DNA of 64,000 nucleotides from Porphyridium purpureum. Its lineage: Eukaryota > Rhodophyta > Bangiophyceae > Porphyridiales > Porphyridiaceae. Of this stretch, positions 56,167-64,000 are shown one piece after another. Positions within the stretch are counted from its first letter, which is position 1. Every line of letters begins with the position of its first letter. The translations under genes were made by a program, and so were the position numbers. The notes under the pieces were generated by a model. That model saw only the letters and a list, made by a program, of their open reading frames with translations, ran no database searches and was not told where the DNA came from. The DNA lies in the NCBI GenBank assembly GCA_008690995.1, contig VRMN01000002.1, forward strand, positions 186,001 through 250,000, read 5' to 3'.

Positions 56167-56184
56167 TACAGTGCGGAGTACAGT
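56162..56184 (+). promoter_or_regulatory. Two GTACAGT(G/T) motifs
   Basis: GTTAGTACAGTG at 56162-56173, identical to 46561-46572, and GTACAGTT at 56178-56185. Confidence 0.35.
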
Positions 56185-56264
56185 TGGGTTGAAAGTCGGA
56201 GCGCGCGCGGCTGGGGGCGGGAAGGGTGGTGGGAGTGTGGGTGTGTGTGAGGGGGAAAGGGAAG

Positions 56265-56570
56265 ATGAAGTGGGGAGAGCAAGGCAGTGCGAGACATGCG
56301 CCGGTGCTGGACGCGCGCGCGCTGGCGCGGCTGTTCCCAAGGAGAATCGACCTGTCCACTGTGCTGCTGAGCATGTGCAGCAATCTGGCGTTTGTCGGCT
56401 GCGCGATGGGCACGTGGGAGCAGCTCGGTCATCTTGAGCATGTGTGGACAAATCTGCTCGTCATGGTCGTGTCGCTGGCCATCGGCACGCGCTACACAAT
56501 GCCGATTGTCTTTGCCCTGCTTCAAGTGCGCGGCTACGCCATTCCGGCTGAACTTCAGGACCTCATATGA
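56265..56570 (+). CDS. Small unknown membrane protein
   Basis: A 101-residue protein from the ATG at 56265 (MKWGEQGSARHAPVLDARAL). It has two hydrophobic helices separated by an acidic loop: IDLSTVLLSMCSNLAFVGCA and VWTNLLVMVVSLAIGTRY, then MPIVFALLQVRGYAIPAEL. No family recognised. It shares a divergent promoter with the KEN-box gene. Being short, it could be a chance frame, but helix content and promoter position support it. Confidence 0.55.
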   Translation: MKWGEQGSARHAPVLDARALARLFPRRIDLSTVLLSMCSNLAFVGCAMGTWEQLGHLEHVWTNLLVMVVSLAIGTRYTMPIVFALLQVRGYAIPAELQDLI

Positions 56571-56950
56571 GCATTGCGGCCAGAGGTTCCTTCGCGCGGT
56601 TCGGATGGGTGTTGCGTGTCGCTGACTTTGCTCGGTGCGAAATTGCCTCGTTGTTCGAAGGTCACGGGTTGCAGAGCTGAAAGTGTCAAAGACGCACGGT
56701 CAAAGAGAGCAAGCCGCGGGAAAGCAGTGAAATCCCTTTTCATTTGCATCGTCACGGGACCTCTGGTTCGTCATATGTCACGCAACGTGCGTTTCCTACA
56801 CAGATTGCTCAAAAGGGGCAACGGAAAGTTATGAAGAGACGCATGAGAAGATGCATTTACGCGTTCTCTTCTCCGGCATCATGAGACTGCGCCACGCTGG
56901 TTACTGCGCTGCGCGTCACCGAAAACGGATGCAGAAGTAGGAAGGGTAGC
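56571..56950. other. Intergenic, convergent 3' regions
   Basis: No gene recognised. Confidence 0.5.
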
Positions 56951-57853
56951 TCAGCCGACACCCGACCCAGGGCATGCAGATTTGGGTTTGAGCTGATGAG
57001 GTCCATTAGAGACACAAGGGTGGTTTCGGAGATAGAAACGGAGCGGCCAGTCTGGCGCCTGACTCACACCGACCCGTCCAGTTACGCAGACAAAGTCTTC
57101 GGGAACTCTATAGCCTTCCAGCAGCTGAAGAGATGCCGAATCGAAAGGATGACCGTCTAGCACGGACGTGATTCCCAGCGCTTGGCATAGTCGTCCCGGC
57201 CCGGAGCAGAGTGGGGTCCTGGTCCCTCGCCTCCGAGACATCGCCTCGATGCCAGTGGTGGGCTCGAGCGCCCTAATTAAAACAGCCGCCGGGAAGCCCT
57301 CCTCCCGACAGACTACGTTCAGACACCAATGAATGCCGTAGATGCGATACACGTACGAGGTCCCGGGCGGCCCGAACATCGAATTGTTCCGTTGGGTGCG
57401 GCCTATACGGGCCGCAGCATGAGAGGCGGGATCGTGAGGCCCAACATAAGCCTCTACTTCCACAATAAGGCCCTCAGTTGTTTCACCATCCACAGTGGAT
57501 CGCAAACGACAACCGAGAAGCGCTTTTGCCAGCTCTTCTCCATCGCGGAGGAAAAAGTCTTTGGGAAGGCAGTCCGAATCCCCGCGCCACCAGGACGAAT
57601 GCCATGCCCATGCAGCAGCACTGCCCATCTGACGAGGGCACTCCGATTCCCTGAAAACCCTCGGCCGCGCCGCGCTGTGCGTGGCACGCTTTGAAGAGAC
57701 CTGATCGGTGGCGGTCGGCCTGCACATAAAGCAGCTACCGCGCAGACCAGAGGCGGTGTGGCTGATTTCGCAGTTTAACCGTGCGCGCGGTCGGAGCCCG
57801 CGTGTCGTGTAAACGTGCTTCGCGGCGGGCAGAGAGTATACAAACGCGGTCAT
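56951..57853 (-). CDS. 3-methyladenine DNA glycosylase, AAG/MPG family
   Basis: AAG enzymes excise alkylated purines in base-excision repair. The 300-residue product has the full set of family blocks: FFLRDGEELAKALLGCRLRS, GLIVEVEAYVGPHDPASHAA (with the catalytic Glu in VEAY), NNSMFGPPGTSYVYRIYGIHWCLNVV, AVLIRALEPTTGIEAM and CSGPGRLCQALGIT. The first ~100 residues precede the domain and are Arg/Ser-rich, consistent with mitochondrial or plastid targeting. The ATG at 57853 is the first in frame. It is one of five genome-maintenance genes in this window. Confidence 0.92.
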   Translation of the reverse strand: MTAFVYSLPAAKHVYTTRGLRPRARLNCEISHTASGLRGSCFMCRPTATDQVSSKRATHSAARPRVFRESECPRQMGSAAAWAWHSSWWRGDSDCLPKDFFLRDGEELAKALLGCRLRSTVDGETTEGLIVEVEAYVGPHDPASHAAARIGRTQRNNSMFGPPGTSYVYRIYGIHWCLNVVCREEGFPAAVLIRALEPTTGIEAMSRRRGTRTPLCSGPGRLCQALGITSVLDGHPFDSASLQLLEGYRVPEDFVCVTGRVGVSQAPDWPLRFYLRNHPCVSNGPHQLKPKSACPGSGVG

Positions 57854-58846
57854 GGGGCAACTAGGAACTGGTGCATGTACGTGCTCTTGACATCGGCTGA
57901 ATTATGTGGATTTTAAGTCCACGAAGAGGCGCGTTGAGCCGGAAAATGCGCTCAAGACGCAGAGAATTGTTGCTTTGTTGCGAAATATCGAGCGCGCCTC
58001 GATGTAAACCGTGGCTTTTTCGAGCGCGTTTGCCTTGTCGGAAATGCGTGCAAAGTCCATCACGCTTTAGAGCAGGAGCGCACCAAACTCGCGCGGATAT
58101 CGCCTGCAGTGGCAGGTGGCTGCATGAAGCGCGTCCTCACATTGTCGATGCTTCCTGCTGAGCAGCGACCGTGCGGGCAAGAGCTCATATGAATCTAAAT
58201 CGGACCGCAGCAGCAGCCCCAGTGGATCCGTCGTCCTCAGCAGAATCCGTCCGTATTGTCACTACTTGAGGAGCTCAGCGACGATTCGTGCGTGATGGGC
58301 AGTAGCCCGTGGCTCCAACCAACGTCTGGGTGTGTCTTTGGGTCACGGCTGTAGGACGCGCAGGCCGACGCCAGCGCGCGTGAAAGAAAGCATTCACGAA
58401 ATTTTGACGCCGCCATCATGTTTCGCGACCCAATTGTGGTGCTTCCGGGCGGTACGTGCATTGAGGAGAATCGCAGCTGCAGTTCATCCAATGGCGAGCC
58501 CATCAAGCAAGACGAGTAACTTGTGCAATACTTGCATGCCAAGCAACCTACCATTCAGTGCGCTTCACCCACCAAGGATCCGCAGCTGCTTTTGTGACAG
58601 GATGCCACTGTTTGCACTACTACACATGCAACTGCCGATCCAGCGATGGCAGCCAGGAGGACGTGCGCTCGACGTCGGACACGGTAGCAGCTGCCCTGTG
58701 GCGTGCATGCCTCACATGCTTGGTAATCAAGGAAAGACAACAGAGATTGGAAATATTTCTGAATAGACCCAAACAAGAAGTGAGAAGATCCGCGGCGGTC
58801 ATGTGGAGACATTGGAGCTTTCAGCGCGCAATTCGGACCAAAGGCG
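57854..58846. other. Intergenic, unresolved
   Basis: A minus-strand frame is open from the ATG at 58893 to 58237, broken by a single TGA at 58555-58557; its protein (Cys-rich around the stop) matches nothing I know. I do not call it a gene. Confidence 0.35.
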
Positions 58847-59145
58847 ATGGACGCCGAGGCTTCCTCGAACACGCGCCGCCTGACGCCCTTCATGCAGGCG
58901 CTGGATCGTTCTCACTTTCGGTACTGTTCACCAATCAGCTTGCTATCAATGACCGCATTATCCTTCTCGTTGGAGGAGGTCCATTTCACCCGGATTCGGC
59001 GCCGATGGACAAGATTGCGGACGGCTTTTCTGAAACCGAATCCGTGATGGCGTCATCTGTGAGTCTCCTGATGAACGAGACGACTGTCGGCCCGCTCAGA
59101 GGCAACGACACCGTTCAGTGCCACGTTCGCGGGCACCAGGCTTGA
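58847..59145 (+). other. Possible short gene or relic, two frames
   Basis: An ATG at 58847 opens MDAEASSNTRRLTPFMQALD, which looks coding, but the following coding-like sequence (NQLAINDRIILLVGGGPFHP to the stop at 59145) is in another frame. This could be a small pseudogene, or a gene with an error or a tiny intron. No family recognised. Confidence 0.3.
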
Positions 59146-59307
59146 CACACTTGGCACGTCATCGATATTCCACAGAATGCTGTTTTATACTTTAAGGTCA
59201 GAAGAAACAAATTCCTAAGCAGCTAATTGGTCCGGGCCAAGGCACGTCTTCTGGATACAAACCTTGGTACCGGTGGGATCAATGTCTCGCTCGCCACACT
59301 CGGTGAC
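59146..59307. other. 3' region of carbonic anhydrase gene
   Basis: Short spacer without further features. Confidence 0.4.
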
Positions 59308-61038
59308 TTACTGCTTGGTCCTGAAAATCTGGCCAATGTCATCGTTGGCCTTGGCCACCACACCCATGTCTCGCAGCTTTCCATCACCCACGCCGTACAC
59401 AACACCTTGCACTTCGAGCTCTTGTCCAGCGTCCCATGCGTCCTGCACAATGCTGGTCGCGCACACGTTGTGCATCTGCTCCAACACGTTGATTTCGATC
59501 AATCGGTTCAGCGAATCCTTCGGGTCCGTGATGCGCGACAGCTCGGCCTGGTTATGGCGACGGACATCGCGGATGTGGCGCAGCCAGTTGTCGATCAGGC
59601 CCAGACGCGAGTCGCCGAGAGCGGCGGCGCAGCCACCGCAAGCGTAGTGACCGCACACGACGACCCTCTTAACCTTGAGGTATTGCACGGCGTACTGCAG
59701 CACGGACAGGAATGACATGTCCGAGTGAATGCACTGGTTGGCAATGTTGCGGTGCACGAACACCTCGCCCGCCGGCAGGTTGATGATCTGGTTGGCTGGC
59801 ACACGCGAGTCGGCGCAGCCAATCCACAGAATCTCGGGGGTTTGAGTGTGCGCAAGGTTGCTGAAGAACTGTGGATCCTGCTTGAGCATCTTCTGGCGCC
59901 AGTTCTCATTGTTAACGAACACGCGGTTGGCGCCCTCCTTCAGCTTGCCTGGCGTCTGCTGAACTAGCTCTGCCGTGAGCTTTTCCATCGTAGAGTCAAG
60001 CTCGGACTCGCCGCCCTTCGTGACCTGCACAAGCGGGGCATTTGGGTTGCCCGCCTTGAGCGCACCACTGTCCGACTTGGTGCGGTAGAACTTTGAAATA
60101 TCGTCGCTCGAGTTGACAACCACACCCAGGTCACGAAGCTTGCCGTCACCGACGCCGTAGACCACACCCTGCACCGTCAGCTCCTGTCCGGCGTCCCATG
60201 CGTCCTGCACAATGCTCGTGGCGCACACGTTGTGCACCTGCTCAAGCACGTTCAGCTCGATGAGACGGTTGAGCTCCTCGTCACCGTCCTTGCACTTGTC
60301 GAGGTACTTGGCGTTCATGCGGCGCACGTCGCGAATGTGACGCAGCCAGTTGTCAATGAGGCCGAGGCGCGAGTCGCCGAGCGCCGCCTTGGCGCCTCCG
60401 CAGCCATAGTGGCCGCAAACCAGAATGTGCTTGACCTTGAGGTACTGAACCGCGTACTGCAGCACAGACAGGAAGGAAATGTCCGAGTGGATGCACTGGT
60501 TGGCAATGTTGCGGTGCACGAACACCTCACCCGCCGGCAAGTCCAGCAGCTGGTTTGCCGGCACGCGCGAGTCAGCGCATCCGATCCACAGGTATTCGGG
60601 GCTCTGGCCATTGGCCAGACGGTTGAAGAACTCTGGGTCCTGCTTGAGCATCTCCTGGCGCCACGCCTCGTTATTCGCAAAGATGTTGGACTTGCCCGGC
60701 ATAGCCTGGCCGGCTGGCTGCGCCACCAGCTTGGCCTCGAGCTCGATAAACTTCTTCTCAAGGTCCGACATGACACCCATGCCTGCCGCGAGCTTGACCA
60801 GCGTCGCGTCCTGCGCCACGGCTGGCTTTTCCGCCGTCGGCTTGGAAACCGGTGCTGCTGCGGCCGGAGCTGCCCTTGCCGGAGCTGCCCTTGCCGGAGC
60901 GGCCCTTGCTGGAGCGGCAGAGGACGACGCGGCTGGGGCCGCAGTCGCAGCCGCGGTCGCCTTTGGCTTGCCATCCTTGCTCTTTCCGCGGCTCAATGCG
61001 CGCTCAAAGCCCGCTCCTCCATTGTAAATCTGAACCAT
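59308..61038 (-). CDS. Beta-carbonic anhydrase, internally duplicated (Porphyridium type)
   Basis: Interconverts CO2 and bicarbonate. From the ATG at 61038 (MVQIYNGGAGFERAL) the protein is 576 residues: an Ala/Pro/Lys-rich N-terminal ~110 residues, then two catalytic halves of about 230 residues joined end to end. Each half has the zinc site and Asp-Arg dyad WIGCADSRVPANQ and the Cys pair region GHYGCGG or GHYACGG. Each also has IHSD(I/M)SFLSVLQYAVQYLKVK, ALGDSRLGLIDNWLRHIRDVRR and VQGVVYGVGDGKLRD. This duplicated form is the one crystallised from P. purpureum, and it identifies the genus. An upstream in-frame stretch to 61215 contains a 15-bp repeat and is probably 5' UTR. It stands head-to-head with the FNT gene. 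Confidence 0.97.
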   Translation of the reverse strand: MVQIYNGGAGFERALSRGKSKDGKPKATAAATAAPAASSSAAPARAAPARAAPARAAPAAAAPVSKPTAEKPAVAQDATLVKLAAGMGVMSDLEKKFIELEAKLVAQPAGQAMPGKSNIFANNEAWRQEMLKQDPEFFNRLANGQSPEYLWIGCADSRVPANQLLDLPAGEVFVHRNIANQCIHSDISFLSVLQYAVQYLKVKHILVCGHYGCGGAKAALGDSRLGLIDNWLRHIRDVRRMNAKYLDKCKDGDEELNRLIELNVLEQVHNVCATSIVQDAWDAGQELTVQGVVYGVGDGKLRDLGVVVNSSDDISKFYRTKSDSGALKAGNPNAPLVQVTKGGESELDSTMEKLTAELVQQTPGKLKEGANRVFVNNENWRQKMLKQDPQFFSNLAHTQTPEILWIGCADSRVPANQIINLPAGEVFVHRNIANQCIHSDMSFLSVLQYAVQYLKVKRVVVCGHYACGGCAAALGDSRLGLIDNWLRHIRDVRRHNQAELSRITDPKDSLNRLIEINVLEQMHNVCATSIVQDAWDAGQELEVQGVVYGVGDGKLRDMGVVAKANDDIGQIFRTKQ

Positions 61039-61778
61039 GGTGACGATTGCAGTGGCAAGCACGACACGCCTCTCCCTCTCCTTCCTCTCCTGCAAGATCC
61101 TCTCCTGCAAGATCCTCTCCTGCACCAGTCTTTTCCACCACTTCTTCCTGCCTGAGGCGTGAAAGGAAGGGGAAGCGGCAAGTTGTCGCAGCCTATTTAT
61201 GCCCCGCGCCAACATCCCCTACCATGCGCGAGCCACATGCTGCGCACCACGAAACCGGCATGTCCGAACAGGCCGAAAGCGCACAGATTGGGGGGCGAGC
61301 CAGTTCGATCCATTTTGGACCATTCCGAGGAGATTGTGATCACATGCGCAAAACGCCAAAAGCATCGCGATGGTTCCAGTCAACTTGCATTTTGCGCTCC
61401 ACGATTCATGCGGCTTCACCCTCGCTCCCAGTCTCACTCTCAAACTCACAAACACAACACCGTCATGTCCGGCAACACCCCGAAAAACGCTCACCACGTA
61501 CCAAAGGAAAGACAAAAGCCCCATACGAGAAAAACGAAGGAGGACGTCGATACAAACCGAGCAGGACACATACACACACACCCACACAAAAGCCACGTGC
61601 AAAATGCACCGCGCTTAATTCAGTGACACTTCAGTGGCGGCTGTGTCCATCGCCTGATGGACACAGAACAACACCAACACCCAACCCACATGCGTTTAGA
61701 ATATCACACCACGAACCACGCACCACGCAGCCGCAACCGCAGGCACGGCAATGCCGCGTCGCGAGGGTGGTTGCGGTC

Positions 61779-61803
61779 CACACACACACACACACACACA
61801 CAC
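61779..61803. repeat. (CA)n microsatellite
   Basis: About 12 CA dinucleotides in the shared CA/FNT promoter region. Confidence 0.9.
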
Positions 61804-62129
61804 GCGTCGTGCGCTCGTGCGCCCCCCAAAACCTGCTGCGACAACGCCACAACACTCGTGTGCGTGGCTGCGCCGGTTGCCCGAGTTGCCCCAATGTGCT
61901 GACGCACGCAGCTGGCGGTGCGTTTATAGTGAAACACACCCGTTTTAGTAGAAGGCTGCGCGTAACGGCAGCCCAATCTCGCCGCGCACGCAACAAAATC
62001 CGGCGCGGAGATTGACGGCGCGAGCTGGGGCAGCTGGGTTTCGTGCAGCGCGAATTAAGTGGGTGGAGCTGCCGCTTGCTAGAAGCGCCTTGTTCTACGT
62101 GCATCTGTGCCTTTGTGCCTCTGTGCCTC

Positions 62130-62160
62130 TGTGTGTGTGTGTCTCTCTCTCTCTCTCTCC
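62130..62160. repeat. (GT)n(CT)n compound microsatellite
   Basis: GT run 62130-62142 followed by CT run 62143-62159, about 300 bp upstream of the FNT gene. Confidence 0.85.
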
Positions 62161-62453
62161 CGGGCAGCAGCAGGCGCGGGAGGAACAGCGCATGTGGCGT
62201 TTTGGGTCGATTGTCTGGTGCGCCTGCAGAGACGTTTCAGGACGGTGGTGTTGAACAGGCGCACAGAAGCTTGCGATTGATGCTTGCTGCTCCATTCACT
62301 TCAGGCTACGAGGTGAGGGTATATAGACAGAGTCTCGAGTCTGATTAACCTTGAAGCGGCAGGTGAGGGTGCCAAGGTCAAGGAGCATAGTTGGTACACA
62401 GGCAGAGACCAAAAGGGACAGGGCTTCGGTTTGACAAGAAGGAACAAGGAAAA

Positions 62454-63440
62454 ATGGTTCTCGGGTTTGTGTCTGGATTCGCGCTGGGCGGCGCCGCGGC
62501 GGTCAAGCCGACCGTGGCCAAGTCCATGCAGGCCGTGGCAGTGCCGCGCCGCGCGTTCGGCGTGTCGCGTGTGCGCATGAACGCCGCGGTGGCAACCAAC
62601 GGCACTGCGACCGCAATTCCAGCGGCCCCGGCAGCGCCAGCGGGCCCCAAGCTGTACAACCTCAGCGCGCCAGAGCTTTTCAAGGCTGCGGTGGCAGCTG
62701 GTACCAAGAAGGGCAAGGCCCCGACCTGGAAGCTGCTCGTCCTGTCCATGTGGGCCGGATTCCTCATCGCCATGGCTGCCATGATGTCTCTTCAGGTGGG
62801 CAAGTCAATCCCCGGAATCACCGCCTCGGACCCAGGACTTGCCAAGATCATCTTCTCCGTCTTTGGTCTGCCCATGGGTCTCACCATGGTGAGCTGCACT
62901 GGCGCTGAGCTCTTCACGGGCAACACGGCGACCTGCTCGGCTGCGCTGTACAAGGGCAAGATTACGATGGGCGACATGCTCCGCAACTGGGTGACGACCT
63001 ACTCGGGTAACTTCCTGGGCTGCATGGCTTTCCTCGGCGCTATGATTCTGTCCGGCATGATGGGCACACCGGCGACGGCTCTTGCCTCGCAGTCTGCCCT
63101 GAAGATGATTGTGGAGAAGACCAGCATGACTTTTGGCCAAGCCGTGGTGCGTGGTATCATGTGCAACTGGCTTGTGTGCATGGCCGTGTGGCTCCAAATG
63201 GGCTGCCACGACTTTGTCAACAAGATGTGCGCGATCATCCTGGCCAACATCACTTTCATTCTGATCGGCTTTGAGCATTCTGTCGCCAACATGTTCTACC
63301 TGCCGTTCGCGCTGATGAGCGGCTCGGACCTGACCTGGACTGACTTCTTCATGAAGAACCTCATCCCAGTCACCATTGGAAACATCATTGGAGGAACATG
63401 CCTGGTGAGCGGTCTGTACTACGTGTGCCACGATGAATAA
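62454..63440 (+). CDS. Formate/nitrite-transporter family channel (NAR1/LCIA-like), plastid-targeted
   Basis: FNT proteins are pentameric anion channels; in algae they carry nitrite or, in Chlamydomonas LCIA, bicarbonate across the plastid envelope. The 328-residue product has an N-terminal ~70 residues rich in Ala, Val, Arg and Pro, typical of a transit peptide, then six hydrophobic helices. FNT signatures are present: GTKKGKAPTWKLLVLSMWAG, SCTGAELFTGNTA, GNFLGCMAFLGAM, RGIMCNWLVCMAVWLQ and FEHSVANMFYLPFALM with the central pore His, then NLIPVTIGNIIGGTCLVSGL. The ATG at 62454 starts right after AAGGAAAA. Its position opposite a carbonic anhydrase favours, but does not prove, bicarbonate. 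Confidence 0.92.
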   Translation: MVLGFVSGFALGGAAAVKPTVAKSMQAVAVPRRAFGVSRVRMNAAVATNGTATAIPAAPAAPAGPKLYNLSAPELFKAAVAAGTKKGKAPTWKLLVLSMWAGFLIAMAAMMSLQVGKSIPGITASDPGLAKIIFSVFGLPMGLTMVSCTGAELFTGNTATCSAALYKGKITMGDMLRNWVTTYSGNFLGCMAFLGAMILSGMMGTPATALASQSALKMIVEKTSMTFGQAVVRGIMCNWLVCMAVWLQMGCHDFVNKMCAIILANITFILIGFEHSVANMFYLPFALMSGSDLTWTDFFMKNLIPVTIGNIIGGTCLVSGLYYVCHDE

Positions 63441-64000
63441 GCTTGAGCATGGCGGCATTCGCTGCTGCCGCCGACTCGTGTTTGGGATAATAGAAGTCCA
63501 GCGTTTATAAATACTCTGAACCAGTCACCTTATCTACCTCTCAGACCCGTATCTTATGGCTCCTCTCCGCAATGTGCACTTGATGACACGCTCAGAATGT
63601 GCAGCCTCATCTAGTGTGAGGAATTCCTTGGTCATTGCCTCTGCATGCACAGCAAGTCCACGTACAGCACGATCCATTGTGACAGCTCGTGGACGCTGAC
63701 GTACGCGTTCGCAATCCGCTTCGCACGATTTCGTGATAGCTGGTTTCCAGTAGACCACCAAGCTCGCACCTGCTTTGACCTATAACACCAGACCAAGCCT
63801 TCGCTTGGGCAACCGCGAGGCGTCGCTGATTGGCATTGAGCAAGCCGGTTCATTGTTCTCATGCGCACAACGAGACATTGCTCGGATCAATTTGGTGCCC
63901 ACGAATACTCGGCGCTCCCGCGACACAGGGCAAGCGTAATGCGCTCGTCGCACAGTCGTCTTCACTTCAAAACGAGGAAAAAAAACAGACACAAAGCGCG
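63441..64000. other. Intergenic, right edge of window
   Basis: Downstream of FNT; short open frames on the minus strand only. No gene supported. Confidence 0.5.

Larger units (their letters stand above)
55906..56264. other. Divergent promoter with CHR-like, telobox and octamer motifs
   Basis: A 359-bp region between the KEN-box gene and the small membrane-protein gene. It holds, in order, the 16-bp palindrome, TTAGGG-type repeats and two GTACAGT copies. Confidence 0.6.
61039..62453. other. Divergent intergenic region, carbonic anhydrase / FNT transporter
   Basis: 1.4 kb without a gene. Next to the CA start is a 15-bp unit (ATCCTCTCCTGCAAG) repeated at 61090-61130. In the middle are a CA microsatellite (61779-61803) and, nearer FNT, GT then CT dinucleotide runs (62130-62160). 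Confidence 0.6.

Noticed and set aside
58555-58557. Second possible Sec-TGA in a minus-strand frame
   Set aside because: No homologue or Cys paralogue shows that the frame is real, unlike the PRXL2 case.
1-64000. Bacterial or organellar origin, operons
   Set aside because: The gene set (RPB9, Rpn7, POLD3, MRE11, mitochondrial carrier, copia element), targeting leaders and spacing are those of a eukaryotic nuclear genome.
1-64000. tRNA, rRNA or CRISPR features
   Set aside because: I scanned by eye for tRNA T-loop patterns such as GGTTCGAnTCC and for regularly spaced direct repeats and found none convincing; this is not a substitute for a covariance search.

Overview
The window comes from a nuclear chromosome of a compact, nearly intron-free eukaryotic alga, almost certainly a unicellular red alga of the genus Porphyridium. 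The best evidence is the gene at 59308-61038. It encodes a beta-carbonic anhydrase made of two fused, near-identical catalytic halves, the arrangement known from Porphyridium purpureum. Other eukaryotic marks are RNA polymerase II subunit RPB9, proteasome subunit Rpn7, mitochondrial carriers, organelle-targeted proteins and a Ty1/copia retrotransposon. About 30 genes are supported, nearly all as single uninterrupted frames. Many stand head-to-head across 0.25-1.4 kb or tail-to-tail with 15-150 bp between stop codons. All starts are chosen by eye.

Layout. 0.5-7.6 kb: a leucine-rich-repeat protein, a presequence-protease-type M16C peptidase, and a PRXL2/SelU-type thioredoxin-fold protein whose frame is crossed by a TGA exactly where a Cys paralogue (25.1 kb) has the first Cys of CxxC; I read this as selenocysteine. 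7.6-11.5 kb: gene-poor, with a decayed ankyrin-repeat gene. 11.5-31 kb: a run rich in DNA-maintenance genes (PrimPol, FAN1, POLD3 with a C-terminal PIP box, MRE11), mixed with two tandem paralogues of an unknown family, a C-5 sterol desaturase, the Cys PRXL2, a DUF819 membrane protein and a tiny ORF matching the membrane tail of ATP6AP2. 31.2-36.7 kb: a young copia element with two identical 187-bp LTRs and a 5-bp target duplication. 37-46.5 kb: a NAPE-PLD-fold protein that has lost most metal ligands, a D-cysteine desulfhydrase-type PLP enzyme, Rpn7, RPB9, an SLC25A38-like carrier, a PPR-like mitochondrial protein and a CDK-site-rich protein. 46.6-58 kb: a THOC3-like WD40 protein, a plastid methyltransferase, a YjbQ-family protein, several unknown membrane or disordered proteins and an AAG-type DNA glycosylase. 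59-63.5 kb: the duplicated carbonic anhydrase facing a formate/nitrite-transporter-family protein, a plausible inorganic-carbon pair.

Regulatory signals visible by eye include a recurring intergenic octamer CACTGTAC, a 16-bp CHR-like palindrome shared by two probable cell-cycle genes, E2F-type sites before POLD3 and MRE11, and telomere-repeat-like (telobox) tracts in three promoter regions. I saw no tRNA, rRNA or CRISPR.
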